From Paenibacillus sp. FSL H7-0331 (GTDB lineage Bacteria; Bacillota; Bacilli; Paenibacillales; NBRC-103111): a stretch of DNA of 64,000 bases. Position numbers and translations under genes: made by a program. The notes under the pieces are model-generated. The model searched no databases. It saw only the letters and a program-made list of their open reading frames with translations, and was not told the origin of the DNA. The stretch covers positions 62,001 through 126,000 of the forward strand of contig NZ_MRTH01000006.1 in NCBI RefSeq assembly GCF_001956045.1, written 5' to 3'. This document shows positions 42,766 through 52,191 of the stretch, one piece after another; position 1 is the first letter of the stretch; each line of letters starts with the position of its first letter.

Positions 42766-44151
42766 ATGCTCGATTTGAAAATCACTGGAGCTTTTGTTGT
42801 CATGAAGCAGCAGGTTGCTCGTATGGATATAGGTGTAATGAACGGAAGGATCGTAAGCTTGAGCGATACTGTGGCTATGGAGGCAAAACAGCACATTCAT
42901 GCAGCTGGATTATATATGTTACCGGGAATGGTTGACGCGCATGTGCATTTTAACGAACCGGGAATGGGACATTGGGAGGGCTTCGAAAGTGGATCATCAG
43001 CCCTGGCAGCTGGCGGTTGTACGACGTATATCGATATGCCGTTAAATGGACTACCACCTACGGTTTCCGTACCTGCGCTTAATGCCAAGCTGCAAGCGGC
43101 GAATCGGTCTTTAGTCGATTATGCGCTATGGGGTGGGCTTGTGCCGGGCAATCTTGATCAGCTGGAGTCATTAGCAGAAGCGGGTGTCATTGGCTTTAAA
43201 GCTTTCATGTCTGAGCCCGGAGGCGATGGTGTTGGTCGGTTTGAGCGTGCGGATCGTACGACGTTATTAGAAGGAATGAAACGAATTGCCAAGCTGGGTC
43301 GTATTCTTGCCCTTCATGCGGAAGATGAGGAAATGGTTGCTGCACTGGCAGCGGAATCGATCCGTAAAGGAAAAACGGGTGCTCATGATTTTGCTGAATC
43401 CAGACCCATTTCTGCCGAATGCGCCGCAGTCCGACAGGCACTGCTGATGGCTGAGGAGACCGGTTGTGCGCTGCATTTTGTTCATATCAGCAGTGCTGAA
43501 GCGGTTTGGCTGATCCAAGAGGCTAAGTTGAAAGGGATGGATGTTACCTTAGAGACGTGCCCACACTATTTAACTCTAACGGTTGATGATATGGACAAAC
43601 AGGGAGCGGTGGCCAAGTGTGCACCTCCGTTGAGAAGTATGAATGAGCAAACGAAGCTGTGGGAGGTTGTGGCTGCTGGAAGTGTGGATATCATTGCGTC
43701 GGATCATTCGCCTTGCCCGCTTGAATTGAAACAGCAACGTCATTTTTTTGAAGCATGGGGTGGCATTGCCGGTGCGCAAAGCTCGCTGGAGCTTATGGTA
43801 GACGAGGGGCATATAAAACGTAAACTCCCATTACCTTTAATAAGCGCAATGCTTTCGTTGAATCCGGCACGCCGCTTTGGACTATACCCGCAAAAGGGGG
43901 AAATAGCGCTGGGAGCAGATGCTGATCTCGTTCTGATGGATCTGGACCACTCCTATACACTGGAGAATAGCCATTTGAAACAGCGTCATGCATATAGTCC
44001 GTATGTAGGCAAGCGGTTTAACTGCCGGGTGATGTCTACATGGGTCCGTGGACAACTGGTGTATGAGCTCAATGCGGCTGATCAAATAAGTGGAAACAAG
44101 GGCCGTGTTGCCGCTGATCCTCAAGGGATTTGGTTGTCTAGTGGCGCCTGA
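42766..44151 (+). CDS. pucH: Allantoinase
   Basis: 461 residues from the second of two close ATG codons (AAAGGGGG spacing). Cyclic amidohydrolase of the dihydroorotase/allantoinase type: DAHVHFNEPG (two His), the carbamylated Lys in GFKAFMSEPG, LALHAEDEE, LHFVHISSAE and IIASDHSPCP. Opens (S)-allantoin to allantoate. Placement between pucM and pucF fixes the role. Confidence 0.94.
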   Translation: MLDLKITGAFVVMKQQVARMDIGVMNGRIVSLSDTVAMEAKQHIHAAGLYMLPGMVDAHVHFNEPGMGHWEGFESGSSALAAGGCTTYIDMPLNGLPPTVSVPALNAKLQAANRSLVDYALWGGLVPGNLDQLESLAEAGVIGFKAFMSEPGGDGVGRFERADRTTLLEGMKRIAKLGRILALHAEDEEMVAALAAESIRKGKTGAHDFAESRPISAECAAVRQALLMAEETGCALHFVHISSAEAVWLIQEAKLKGMDVTLETCPHYLTLTVDDMDKQGAVAKCAPPLRSMNEQTKLWEVVAAGSVDIIASDHSPCPLELKQQRHFFEAWGGIAGAQSSLELMVDEGHIKRKLPLPLISAMLSLNPARRFGLYPQKGEIALGADADLVLMDLDHSYTLENSHLKQRHAYSPYVGKRFNCRVMSTWVRGQLVYELNAADQISGNKGRVAADPQGIWLSSGA

Positions 44152-44232
44152 GGCGGAACGGGCTATTCGATACCGTGTTTTAGCAAAATTCGGCTCTTGC
44201 AAACGAAGTCTTAGCGGTTTAGGAGGGAGCAC

Positions 44233-45522
44233 ATGATTAAACATCTGAATCACAATGCTTCATCCAAGGAAGTCCTTATCAACAGATTCGCCACGGAAGC
44301 AGCAGAACTGCTGGAATGGCTGGCGCAATTCGGTGCTGAACCCAGCGGAGGCGTGACTAGACTTCTGTATACCGAAGCATGGCAGCAAGCTCAGTCGGCT
44401 CTTGCGAAGCGAATGCAGTCGATTGGACTTTTCTCCTACCATGATGATGCCGGTAATGTATTCGGGCGGCTGCAAGGAACGGGTAAGGGTGTTGTAGTAA
44501 CAGGCTCACATGTCGATACGGTCATACATGGGGGGCGATTTGATGGTGCTTATGGAATTATAGCGGGTATTATCGCAGCTGCCTATTTACAAGAAGCATT
44601 TGGAGCACCGCAGCTTTCTATTGAAGTGGTTTCCTTTGCGGAAGAGGAAGGCAGCCGTTTTCCATTAACCTTTTGGGGTTCTGGAAATGTAACAGGTCGG
44701 TATACAACAAGCACTCCGCCATCCATTGAGGATATCGAGGGCATTTCACTTGAGGCGGCTATGCATTCGGCAGGTTTTGGGAAAGGGAGTCCTACTGTTG
44801 GCTATGCGAATCCGGTATCTGATTGGTCCGCTTTTGTGGAGCTTCATATTGAACAAGGCAGCGTATTGGAACGAGAGCAGCAGCAGATCGGAATTGTACA
44901 GGGCATTGTCGGGCAAAGGCGGTATACATTTGAAGTGGGTGGTGAGGCCAACCATGCAGGTACTACGCCCATGTCATACCGGAAGGATGCTCTCTGCGGA
45001 GCGAGTGAAATGATCGTAGCTATTCGAGATGAGGCTGTCGCTTATGGTGATCCGATGGTGGCTACCGTTGGACGATTACAGGTACATCCCGGTACAGTGA
45101 ATGTGGTTGCGGGTTCTGCAACCTTCACACTTGATGTTCGTCATCCGGAGCCGGAGATTATAGAAGTATTTTGTTCCAGCCTTCAGCAAAAACTTCAGTA
45201 TATCGCCGAGCGTTCTGGACTTATTTTAAATAGCAGTCAATGGATGGACGGAGCACCTAGCTTGATGAATGGTGCATTAACGAATCTGGCACGAGGTTTA
45301 TGCGATTCCAGAGGATTACACAGCAAGCTGATGTACAGTGGGGCAGGTCATGATGCTCAATTAATAGCTCCAATTTGTCCGACGCTGATGATTTTTGTAC
45401 CCAGTCGGGGTGGTATCAGCCATTCACCTGAAGAATATACAAAGCCGGAGGATCTTGCCGCTGGCATTCTGGTTCTGGTTGATTTATTATACTTATTGGC
45501 TTACAAGGGGGAAAGACTATGA
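44233..45522 (+). CDS. pucF: Allantoate amidohydrolase
   Basis: 429 residues, M20/hydantoinase-carbamoylase family. Metal site residues in GSHVDTVIHGGRFDGAYG, the Glu pair in FAEEEGSRFP and ELHIEQGSVLE, and a C-terminal SGAGHDAQLIAPICPT His. Releases ammonia and CO2 from allantoate to give (S)-ureidoglycine. AGGAGGGAGC precedes the ATG; ATGA overlap with the next gene. Confidence 0.93.
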   Translation: MIKHLNHNASSKEVLINRFATEAAELLEWLAQFGAEPSGGVTRLLYTEAWQQAQSALAKRMQSIGLFSYHDDAGNVFGRLQGTGKGVVVTGSHVDTVIHGGRFDGAYGIIAGIIAAAYLQEAFGAPQLSIEVVSFAEEEGSRFPLTFWGSGNVTGRYTTSTPPSIEDIEGISLEAAMHSAGFGKGSPTVGYANPVSDWSAFVELHIEQGSVLEREQQQIGIVQGIVGQRRYTFEVGGEANHAGTTPMSYRKDALCGASEMIVAIRDEAVAYGDPMVATVGRLQVHPGTVNVVAGSATFTLDVRHPEPEIIEVFCSSLQQKLQYIAERSGLILNSSQWMDGAPSLMNGALTNLARGLCDSRGLHSKLMYSGAGHDAQLIAPICPTLMIFVPSRGGISHSPEEYTKPEDLAAGILVLVDLLYLLAYKGERL

Positions 45523-46754
45523 AACTTTATCGCGATTTGGCCCCATCGATTCGAACCATTATGACTCCTGGACCGGTAGAAGTGGATCCACGTGTGCTGC
45601 GTGCCATGTCGTTTCCGATTCTTGGGCAATTTGATCCTGAATTTACAGATATTATGAATGAAACGATGGGCATGCTTCGCAAGTTATTTCAAACCGATAA
45701 TGAATGGGCTTTTCCAATAGATGGTACCTCCCGATCGGGACTTGAGGCGGTACTGACCAGCCTGATTGAGCCGGGTGATCAGGTTCTCATCCCTATTTAT
45801 GGAAGATTTGGCTATCTGCTTGCTGAAATTTCCGAGCGCTGTGGTGCTGAGGTATTGACGATGGAAAAGCAATGGGGCTCCGTATTTGACCCCAATGAAA
45901 TTATAGATAAAATTCATGAAACACGTCCAAAGCTTGTTGCGCTCGTTCACGGGGAGACGTCAACAGGGCGGATGCAACCGCTTACGGGTATCGGACAGGC
46001 ATGCAGGGAGATTGATGCGCTATTGGTTATCGATGCAGTGGCGACGATTGGCGGTACAGAGGTGAAAACCGATGAATGGATGCTGGATGCAGTGATTGGC
46101 GGCACGCAGAAGTGTTTATCTGTTCCTTCGGGAATGGCGCCTATCACCTACAATGACCGCGTTGAAGCCAGGCTTATGCGCAGAAAAAGAATAGAACGCG
46201 GCTTGCGTGATCCTTTAAGTGATGCACTGCCAGAGGGTTCGATTATCCGAAGCAATTATTTTGACTTAAGCCAGCTTCAGGATTACTGGAGTCCGCTTCG
46301 TCTTAATCATCATACGGAAGCGACGTCGATGCTGTATGCTCTGCGTGAAGGTGTGAGGCTTGTGCTTGAAGAAGGGTTGGCTGAGAGGTTCTCCAGGCAT
46401 CTTATTCATGGTAAGGCGATTGTAGCAGGGATTGAGGCGATGGGACTTAGCCAATTCGGTGATTCCGAATGCAAGCTGCCAATGGTTACGTGTATTCAGA
46501 TTCCTGAAGGAATTGATGGAGAGCAGGTTAGAGGTCAACTGCTTCGAGACTTCGGAATTGAAATTGCAAGCTCCTTTGGTCCATTAAAAGGGATCATATG
46601 GAGGATTGGCTCCATGGGTTTTAGCGGTAGTAAAAGAAACGTACTGCTCACTTTGGGAGCACTGGAGGCTTGCTTGCTTCGTCAAGGGTTTAGAGCTGCG
46701 GCGGGGAAAGCGGTCCAAGCTGCACTTGATGTATATGGGAGGGTAGGCCGATGA
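45519..46754 (+). CDS. pucG: (S)-ureidoglycine-glyoxylate aminotransferase
   Basis: 411 residues, class V PLP aminotransferase of the serine-pyruvate/alanine-glyoxylate type. The Schiff-base Lys lies in VIGGTQKCLSVPSGMAP; PGPVEVDPRVLRAM near the N-terminus is family-typical. Known PucG converts ureidoglycine plus glyoxylate to oxalurate and glycine. Coupled to both neighbours by ATGA overlaps. Confidence 0.93.
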   Translation: MKLYRDLAPSIRTIMTPGPVEVDPRVLRAMSFPILGQFDPEFTDIMNETMGMLRKLFQTDNEWAFPIDGTSRSGLEAVLTSLIEPGDQVLIPIYGRFGYLLAEISERCGAEVLTMEKQWGSVFDPNEIIDKIHETRPKLVALVHGETSTGRMQPLTGIGQACREIDALLVIDAVATIGGTEVKTDEWMLDAVIGGTQKCLSVPSGMAPITYNDRVEARLMRRKRIERGLRDPLSDALPEGSIIRSNYFDLSQLQDYWSPLRLNHHTEATSMLYALREGVRLVLEEGLAERFSRHLIHGKAIVAGIEAMGLSQFGDSECKLPMVTCIQIPEGIDGEQVRGQLLRDFGIEIASSFGPLKGIIWRIGSMGFSGSKRNVLLTLGALEACLLRQGFRAAAGKAVQAALDVYGRVGR

Positions 46755-48346
46755 ATAATGTGATGCCGGTTGCCTATCGAGGAATGGTAGCTACTCCCCA
46801 TTATTTGGCTAGTGGTGTCGGCAGCTCTATTCTGCAGCAAGGTGGGAATGCTTTTGATGCTGCCATTGCGATCAGTGCAGCCTTGTCGGTTGTTTATCCG
46901 CACATGACGGGTCTTGGGGGAGATAGCTTTTTTCTTCTATTCGATGCCAAACAGGGAGAGCTTAAAGGCTTGAACGGTACTGGAAGATCAGGTGCTAACA
47001 TGAGTCCTGAATGGTTTACCCGTCAAGGCTTCACGATGATACCTCAACGTGGCGTACACAGTGTTGTAACGGTGCCGGGCATGGTGGATTCGTGGTGGGA
47101 GGTCTGGTCAAGCCATGGTCGCTTATCCTGGTCTCAGCTGTTGGAGCCGGCGATTCAATATGCTGAACAAGGGGTTCCGGTTTCACGTGATCTGGAGCGT
47201 TGGATATGCAAAGATCAAGAGCTTCTGTTGGCACAAGTAACATTGGCCCGAACGTTCATGCCGCAAGGGCTTCCTATGAAGATGGGTGACAAGCTTCGGC
47301 AGCCGGAGTTGGCGGCAACGTTAAGAGCTGTCAGCTTGGAAGGTAGAGATGCTTTTTACAAAGGTACATTGATGCATCGGATGGTTGAAGCCATGAACAA
47401 GGATGGTGGCGGGTTGACAGAATCTGATTTCCAAGCCCATCATAGTAATTGGGTAACCCCTATTTCAACGAGTTACAGGGGCAGTACACTTGTACAAATG
47501 CCTCCCAATTCTCAAGGCTTCTCAGCGCTGCAAATGATGAATATGCTGGAGCTTACTGAGCTTTCCGAGATTCCACGCAGCTCGGCAGATTTTTACCATC
47601 TCATGTCTGAGGTGATCAAAAAGGCGTTTCGGGATCGAGATGCTTATTTAACCGACCCTGATTTTGCTGATATTCCATTGGAAACGCTATTGTCCAAAGA
47701 ACATGCCAAGGCGTTGTACGACGAAATCCAGAGGTCATCACCATTAGGGGAAGTTTACATGTCCAAACCAATGGGACAGGATACTGCATATGCGGCTGTG
47801 ATTGATGAGGAGGGTAACGCGGTTTCCTTTATACAAAGTCTTTATTTTGATTTTGGCAGCGCCTATGTGGCGGGAGATACCGGGGTTATTATGCAAAATC
47901 GCGGCTCGTTTTTTTCGCTGAATCCATCTGAAGTGAATGTATTGGCTCCAGACAAAAGAACGTTTCATACGTTGATGCCTGGAATGGTACTACGTGAAGG
48001 TAAACCTTATTTACTGCTGGGCACACAAGGTGGAGAAGGACAGCCGCAGACGACAATCTCCTTGTTGACCGGTGTGCTTGATTATGGCTGCACAATTCAG
48101 GAGGCGATAAATTTACCCAGATGGGTATACGGTCGTACCTGGGGTGAGAATAGTGATACCTTCAAAATCGAGAATCGCGGTCTTGAGATGACGCTTCGTG
48201 AGCTGGAGCATCGAGGACATTCTGTAGAGACGCTGCTGCCATGGGATCCGATTGTCGGTCAGTCGCAAGGAATTATGATTCATAAGGATGGCAGCTATAG
48301 CGGTGCTGCGGATCCACGCGGAGACGGTTTGGCCATCGGTTGGTAA
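46751..48346 (+). CDS. Gamma-glutamyltransferase-family Ntn-hydrolase, probable oxamate amidohydrolase (HpxW-like)
   Basis: 531 residues. GGT-fold pro-enzyme: N-terminal GGNAFDAAIAISAALSVVYPHMTGLGGD, and the autocleavage/nucleophile Thr in MGQDTAYAAVIDEEGNAV (residue about 345). It starts inside the pucG stop, so it belongs to the pathway. In Klebsiella the GGT-family protein HpxW hydrolyses oxamate, a breakdown product of oxalurate, in uric-acid catabolism. Oxalurate is the PucG product here. Function is inferred from context; a true glutathione-type GGT (YwrD-like) cannot be excluded. No Sec signal peptide is apparent, in contrast to secreted GGTs. Confidence 0.72.
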   Translation: MNNVMPVAYRGMVATPHYLASGVGSSILQQGGNAFDAAIAISAALSVVYPHMTGLGGDSFFLLFDAKQGELKGLNGTGRSGANMSPEWFTRQGFTMIPQRGVHSVVTVPGMVDSWWEVWSSHGRLSWSQLLEPAIQYAEQGVPVSRDLERWICKDQELLLAQVTLARTFMPQGLPMKMGDKLRQPELAATLRAVSLEGRDAFYKGTLMHRMVEAMNKDGGGLTESDFQAHHSNWVTPISTSYRGSTLVQMPPNSQGFSALQMMNMLELTELSEIPRSSADFYHLMSEVIKKAFRDRDAYLTDPDFADIPLETLLSKEHAKALYDEIQRSSPLGEVYMSKPMGQDTAYAAVIDEEGNAVSFIQSLYFDFGSAYVAGDTGVIMQNRGSFFSLNPSEVNVLAPDKRTFHTLMPGMVLREGKPYLLLGTQGGEGQPQTTISLLTGVLDYGCTIQEAINLPRWVYGRTWGENSDTFKIENRGLEMTLRELEHRGHSVETLLPWDPIVGQSQGIMIHKDGSYSGAADPRGDGLAIGW

Positions 48347-48360
48347 GGTCACCTATATAG

Positions 48361-48392
48361 GCCGGTATCCTGAATCGGGATGCCGGCTTCTT
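48361..48392. terminator. Terminator ending the purine-catabolism operon
   Basis: GCCGGTATCC / GGGATGCCGGC stem followed by TTCTTC; located between convergent operons. Confidence 0.75.
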
Positions 48393-48466
48393 CATATATA
48401 AGTGACAATATTAGACAGTAGATGGACTGTACTTGCTCATATGTCATGCCACGTGAGGTATGGGTT

Positions 48467-50011
48467 TCAACTTGCAGTCCTCGGCTCCAAATAAAAGGCA
48501 ACCCCCTCATGCTCATTACATGCTCGGATCGAAGCTTTGTGAGAGGTCAATATTTGTTGGGTTATCGCCAAGCCCAATCCGAACTGACCGTCCGGACCAG
48601 TCTGAAACTGATCGAATATGTGCTCCAGAAGCTCCTCCTGAATGGCCGGACCATCATTCCATATACGAACGGTCCAGCCTTTAGTTCCATCTCTATACTG
48701 AAGGGTGTCCGTCGCTTGAAGCTCGAATGTGACAGTAATCTTCCCATGAGCATAACGAAGCTGATTATCCAGTATATTCTCGATAGCCACGCTCCATTGC
48801 TCGGGATCGCCTTCCAGCAGCAGAGGACTCATGTCTGTTGTCCAAGTTAGCTCTGTTCTACGAAAACGAAGTCTTTCTATACAATCGCCAATGATCATGG
48901 AGAGATCGAATGATCGGATATTCCCCTCACGATCGGACAAATAGTTTAATTTATTTAAATAAAGAAGATCTTTGACGCGCTTTTCCAGTCTTGTGGCTTC
49001 ACTCATTATGGTTTCAATGCTAGCGGCTACAGTACCTTTTGGGTAAATACCATCTAGGATGGACTGCGCATAGCTATGTATGACCATCACCGGTGTTTTC
49101 AGCTCATGGGAAATATTTTGCAAAAAAAACTGCTGTGCCTTATCCTGACGCACCAGTCTCTGTCTCATGGACTCTATCGCTTTTGCCAGTCGTCCCATTT
49201 CATCGCTGCGGTTCAGCACGAAAGGCTCGTGCCAGTCCCGCTCGGCCATTCGGCCAGCCTGCTGCTCGATTAATACAAGCGGTAATGATATATAACGGGC
49301 CAGCCATAAGCAGGGCAGCCAGCTGATGACGATCAGAACAATCATGAGCAGTACCAGTCGCCAAAACATCGTCATAATAAGATCATTGCGGTAATTGCCC
49401 CATGCGTATGAAATCATGTACCCGGTATTGCCTTCAATTTGCTCCTTACTGATCACATAAAACATCGTCCGTTCTTTGATATTCAGGGTGTAGGTCTGGG
49501 TCAGTTCCTTCTGGTTTTCAGCATCCTGCTCAATGGCTTGAACGAACGGTGGCGGTATAGAGTCTGCCAGCTTGGCGGGGATGCCCTGTTTCGTTATGAC
49601 GACATGCTGAATCCCGGGTCCATTACCTGAAGGTGCAATACGAAAGGTCGTAGTTGCCTGCATCGTGCTATCGTTTATTCTTTCTGTTATGTATTTACGA
49701 TTAAGCTCATTTGGGTCTTTCGTTACATCGATATCGAAAGGTAAGGCGGGATTAATGGTTGCTCTTGACGAAATTGAAGATGGTGTACTGACAGGAAGTG
49801 GCGGTAAAGGCACAGTATGTTGCGGTGAGAGCTGAATACGGATGACATCCTTGGGAACAGCTTTTTGCGAATCCAGCAATATATCATAAATTTGCTCTGT
49901 GAAAAATCCCTTAAGCGTCCATGGAAGTGAAAAAGCAAGAAGAATGAACAAACATAATGTAATGGAGGCGAACACGAGCCAGATTTTAAGAACAAGAGGC
50001 GTACTTTTCAT
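48467..50011 (-). CDS. Sensor histidine kinase
   Basis: 514 residues. TM1 (8-30), extracellular domain of about 180 residues, TM2 (about 214-238), HAMP (238-290), HisKA with phospho-acceptor His302 in QNISHELKTP, and HATPase_c with N-box ENILDNQLRYA, WNDGPAI and FGLGLAI. Its gene overlaps the response regulator gene by four bases. Signal unknown; the large extracellular domain suggests an envelope or extracellular cue. Could control the adjacent secreted protein or the RND genes. Confidence 0.92.
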   Translation of the reverse strand: MKSTPLVLKIWLVFASITLCLFILLAFSLPWTLKGFFTEQIYDILLDSQKAVPKDVIRIQLSPQHTVPLPPLPVSTPSSISSRATINPALPFDIDVTKDPNELNRKYITERINDSTMQATTTFRIAPSGNGPGIQHVVITKQGIPAKLADSIPPPFVQAIEQDAENQKELTQTYTLNIKERTMFYVISKEQIEGNTGYMISYAWGNYRNDLIMTMFWRLVLLMIVLIVISWLPCLWLARYISLPLVLIEQQAGRMAERDWHEPFVLNRSDEMGRLAKAIESMRQRLVRQDKAQQFFLQNISHELKTPVMVIHSYAQSILDGIYPKGTVAASIETIMSEATRLEKRVKDLLYLNKLNYLSDREGNIRSFDLSMIIGDCIERLRFRRTELTWTTDMSPLLLEGDPEQWSVAIENILDNQLRYAHGKITVTFELQATDTLQYRDGTKGWTVRIWNDGPAIQEELLEHIFDQFQTGPDGQFGLGLAITQQILTSHKASIRACNEHEGVAFYLEPRTAS

Positions 50012-50697
50012 GGTTTCACCAGCCTGTAGCCGTAGCCGTAAACGGTCTCTAATCGAAGCTCAGGCATTTTTTTACGAACCCTGCGAACCAAATCATCCAC
50101 AACCCGGTCTGATCCAAAAAAGTGGTCTCCCCACACTGACAGCAGAACCTGTTCGCGCTCCAGCAGCTGCCCGGTATGGGAGGCAAAATAAACGAGCAAA
50201 TCGAATTCTTTTGATGTCAGATCCAGAGGCTGGTTCATTCCGTTCAGTGCTGTTCTGGCGGACGTGTCAATACGGTAAGGAGGAAAAGAAAGCGGAAGCA
50301 CTGCTTCGTTAGAGGTTTCCATGCGGAGTCTCTCGTCATAGGTACGTTCCAGCAGCTTCCGGGCTCGAATGACCAGCTCGCGCGGTAAGAAGGGCTTGGA
50401 CAAATAATCGTCACTGCCCAGCTCCAATCCTACAATTCGGTCAATATCAGCATCCCGCGCAGAGATGAAGATCACTGGAAGCTTGTCACAATCCGCTTTG
50501 ATTTCACGTATGAGCTGATAGCCATCAACACCCGGCAGCATAATATCGAGAATCCAAAGATGCGGACGTTCCTTCAGTGCTTTGCGTGCTTCGCTCCCAT
50601 CCATAAATGTCTCTACTTCCCAGCCCTCATTGCGCAGATAGGTTGCAAGCACTTGATTCAGATTACTCTCGTCTTCCACCAAAAAGATTCGAAACAC
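50008..50697 (-). CDS. Response regulator, OmpR/PhoB family
   Basis: 229 residues. Receiver domain with phospho-acceptor Asp51 (LWILDIMLPGVDG), acidic pair VEDE and Lys in LSKPFLPREL; C-terminal winged helix (LTSKEFDLLVYFASHTGQLLEREQVL, ETVYGYGYRL). Partner of the overlapping kinase. Target genes not identified. Confidence 0.94.
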   Translation of the reverse strand: MFRIFLVEDESNLNQVLATYLRNEGWEVETFMDGSEARKALKERPHLWILDIMLPGVDGYQLIREIKADCDKLPVIFISARDADIDRIVGLELGSDDYLSKPFLPRELVIRARKLLERTYDERLRMETSNEAVLPLSFPPYRIDTSARTALNGMNQPLDLTSKEFDLLVYFASHTGQLLEREQVLLSVWGDHFFGSDRVVDDLVRRVRKKMPELRLETVYGYGYRLVKP

Positions 50698-50734
50698 CGT
50701 TATTCTCTCCTTTTCGTATCAACACTTCCTGGAT

Positions 50735-50772
50735 TAAAGGGAAAGAGGACGCAGCTGTCACGTCCTTTCCGT
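50735..50772 (-). terminator. Hairpin after the secreted-protein gene
   Basis: GGAAAGGACG / CGTCCTCTTTCC stem around TGACAGCTG, followed by CTTTAA on the minus strand. Weak U-tract, so it may only attenuate transcription into the two-component genes. Confidence 0.5.
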
Positions 50773-50786
50773 AATGTGTTATTTAT

Positions 50787-51506
50787 TTACTTATTATTAG
50801 AAGCCTCTTCCTGGGATTGCTTCAGCCTTTCAATGGATTCGAGCATCATTCTTGTTGTTTCTTTATAATTGTCCAGCAGCTTCGGGAGCACCAGCAGGAT
50901 TGATGCCTTGTCTCTTGATTCAATAGCTTGTGCAAATTCTTCCTGAAGCTTAGCTTGAGGGGAAACCTCCAAGGTTGCAGGCAATGCTTTCATTATACCA
51001 TCTGGGAACGGAACGTCACTGGGAACATGGTAAGTGTCCTGAACAACCGTTTTATCCATTGTGAAGATTTTAATTTGCTGCAGCTTGTCCCCCACTACTG
51101 CTTCCTTGCTTAATTGCAATTGTCCGTCCTCTGGCAGTTGCCGCATTCTAACTATAAATGGCTCTCTTTCTGTGTGGCCGACGGGAGATTTCGTTTCAAA
51201 GTGGATGTTGATCGTAGCTCCTAACTTTTGTTGCGCCAGCTTTCGTTCCTCGAAAGCCGTATTCCAAGCTTGCTCACTGTCCGGTGTATAGGTTTTGACC
51301 AACAGCTCCAAGTAGCTGCGTTCATGTACGGGATTACTCAGAAGTCCAAAGCCTGATGCTACTGCCGCTGTTGTCCTGATTGACAGACCTGGTTTTGGTT
51401 CGGTTGGGCTCGTCGTTTCCGCAGCAGCTGCACTTGTACCTACCAATCCAAGCGTTAATGACAGCAGCATTCCCGCAGCAATCGTGTTAAATTTCATCTT
51501 TTTCAT
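50787..51506 (-). CDS. Secreted protein of unknown function
   Basis: 239 residues. Signal peptide (MKKMKFNTIAAGMLLSLTLG, cleavage near AAAA-ET), no membrane segment or lipobox. The mature part is soluble and charged, with a C-terminal helical stretch ending SIERLKQSQEEASNNK. I do not recognise a domain. It lies 89 bases upstream of the response regulator on the same strand and may be an accessory or sensor-modulating protein of the two-component system. Confidence 0.7.
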   Translation of the reverse strand: MKKMKFNTIAAGMLLSLTLGLVGTSAAAAETTSPTEPKPGLSIRTTAAVASGFGLLSNPVHERSYLELLVKTYTPDSEQAWNTAFEERKLAQQKLGATINIHFETKSPVGHTEREPFIVRMRQLPEDGQLQLSKEAVVGDKLQQIKIFTMDKTVVQDTYHVPSDVPFPDGIMKALPATLEVSPQAKLQEEFAQAIESRDKASILLVLPKLLDNYKETTRMMLESIERLKQSQEEASNNK

Positions 51507-51693
51507 ATTAATCTCTCCTTTAAGTGGTTGAATGGATGAGGTTGCTCATCTTTACAAACTTATCCTATCAAAACAATGTGGCATCATTATCGTAACTTTG
51601 TGGGAAATTGTGTGATGAATGATGGCAGGCGCACATAAATCGATACCGATCAGGCAACTATAACTTCGTATGGCTAGCAAAGGATGCGATTTC

Positions 51694-52191
51694 ATGAAGC
51701 TTGTCAAATGCTTGATCATTGTTCTTGTCAGTGTCTGGTTGAGCTTGATCTGCAGTTCTACAATGAGTGCTGCAATTGCTCCGCTGCCGCTTGAAGCGGT
51801 GCACGAAGAGGGCGTTTATATCGAAATTAACAAAAAAAGCAATTTGCTTACCGTATATGTAAATGGCAGGGCGAATTATCGGTTTTCGGTAGCTACAGGT
51901 CGCAGTAATGATTTGACACCTGAGGGCGAATTCCATATCGTGACCAAAATCGTCAAGCCCTGGTACATGCGTAAGCAAATTCCGGGTGGTCATCCCCGCA
52001 ACCCATTAGGGACAAGATGGCTCGGTATCAATGTGCCTGGATCCGGAGGTTACACATACGGAATCCATGGAACAAATCGCCCTTATTCGATTGGCAGTCA
52101 CGCTTCTTCTGGATGTGTACGCATGCATAATAAGGATATAGAATGGCTGTATCGTCACATTCCGTTAGGTACCAAGGTGATTATCAAATAA
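51694..52191 (+). CDS. L,D-transpeptidase (YkuD domain), secreted
   Basis: 165 residues from the ATG at 51694 (AAAGGA at 51679-51684); the earlier ATG at 51670 lacks a site. Signal peptide, then a YkuD catalytic domain with His125 (YGIHGTNRP), and SHASSGCVRM containing His136 and nucleophile Cys141. No LysM domain. Makes 3-3 peptidoglycan cross-links or anchors proteins to the wall. Confidence 0.9.
   Translation: MKLVKCLIIVLVSVWLSLICSSTMSAAIAPLPLEAVHEEGVYIEINKKSNLLTVYVNGRANYRFSVATGRSNDLTPEGEFHIVTKIVKPWYMRKQIPGGHPRNPLGTRWLGINVPGSGGYTYGIHGTNRPYSIGSHASSGCVRMHNKDIEWLYRHIPLGTKVIIK

Noticed and set aside
46751..48346. Ordinary secreted gamma-glutamyltranspeptidase
   Set aside because: Not fully excluded, but there is no clear signal peptide and the gene is translationally coupled to pucG, so a pathway role is preferred.
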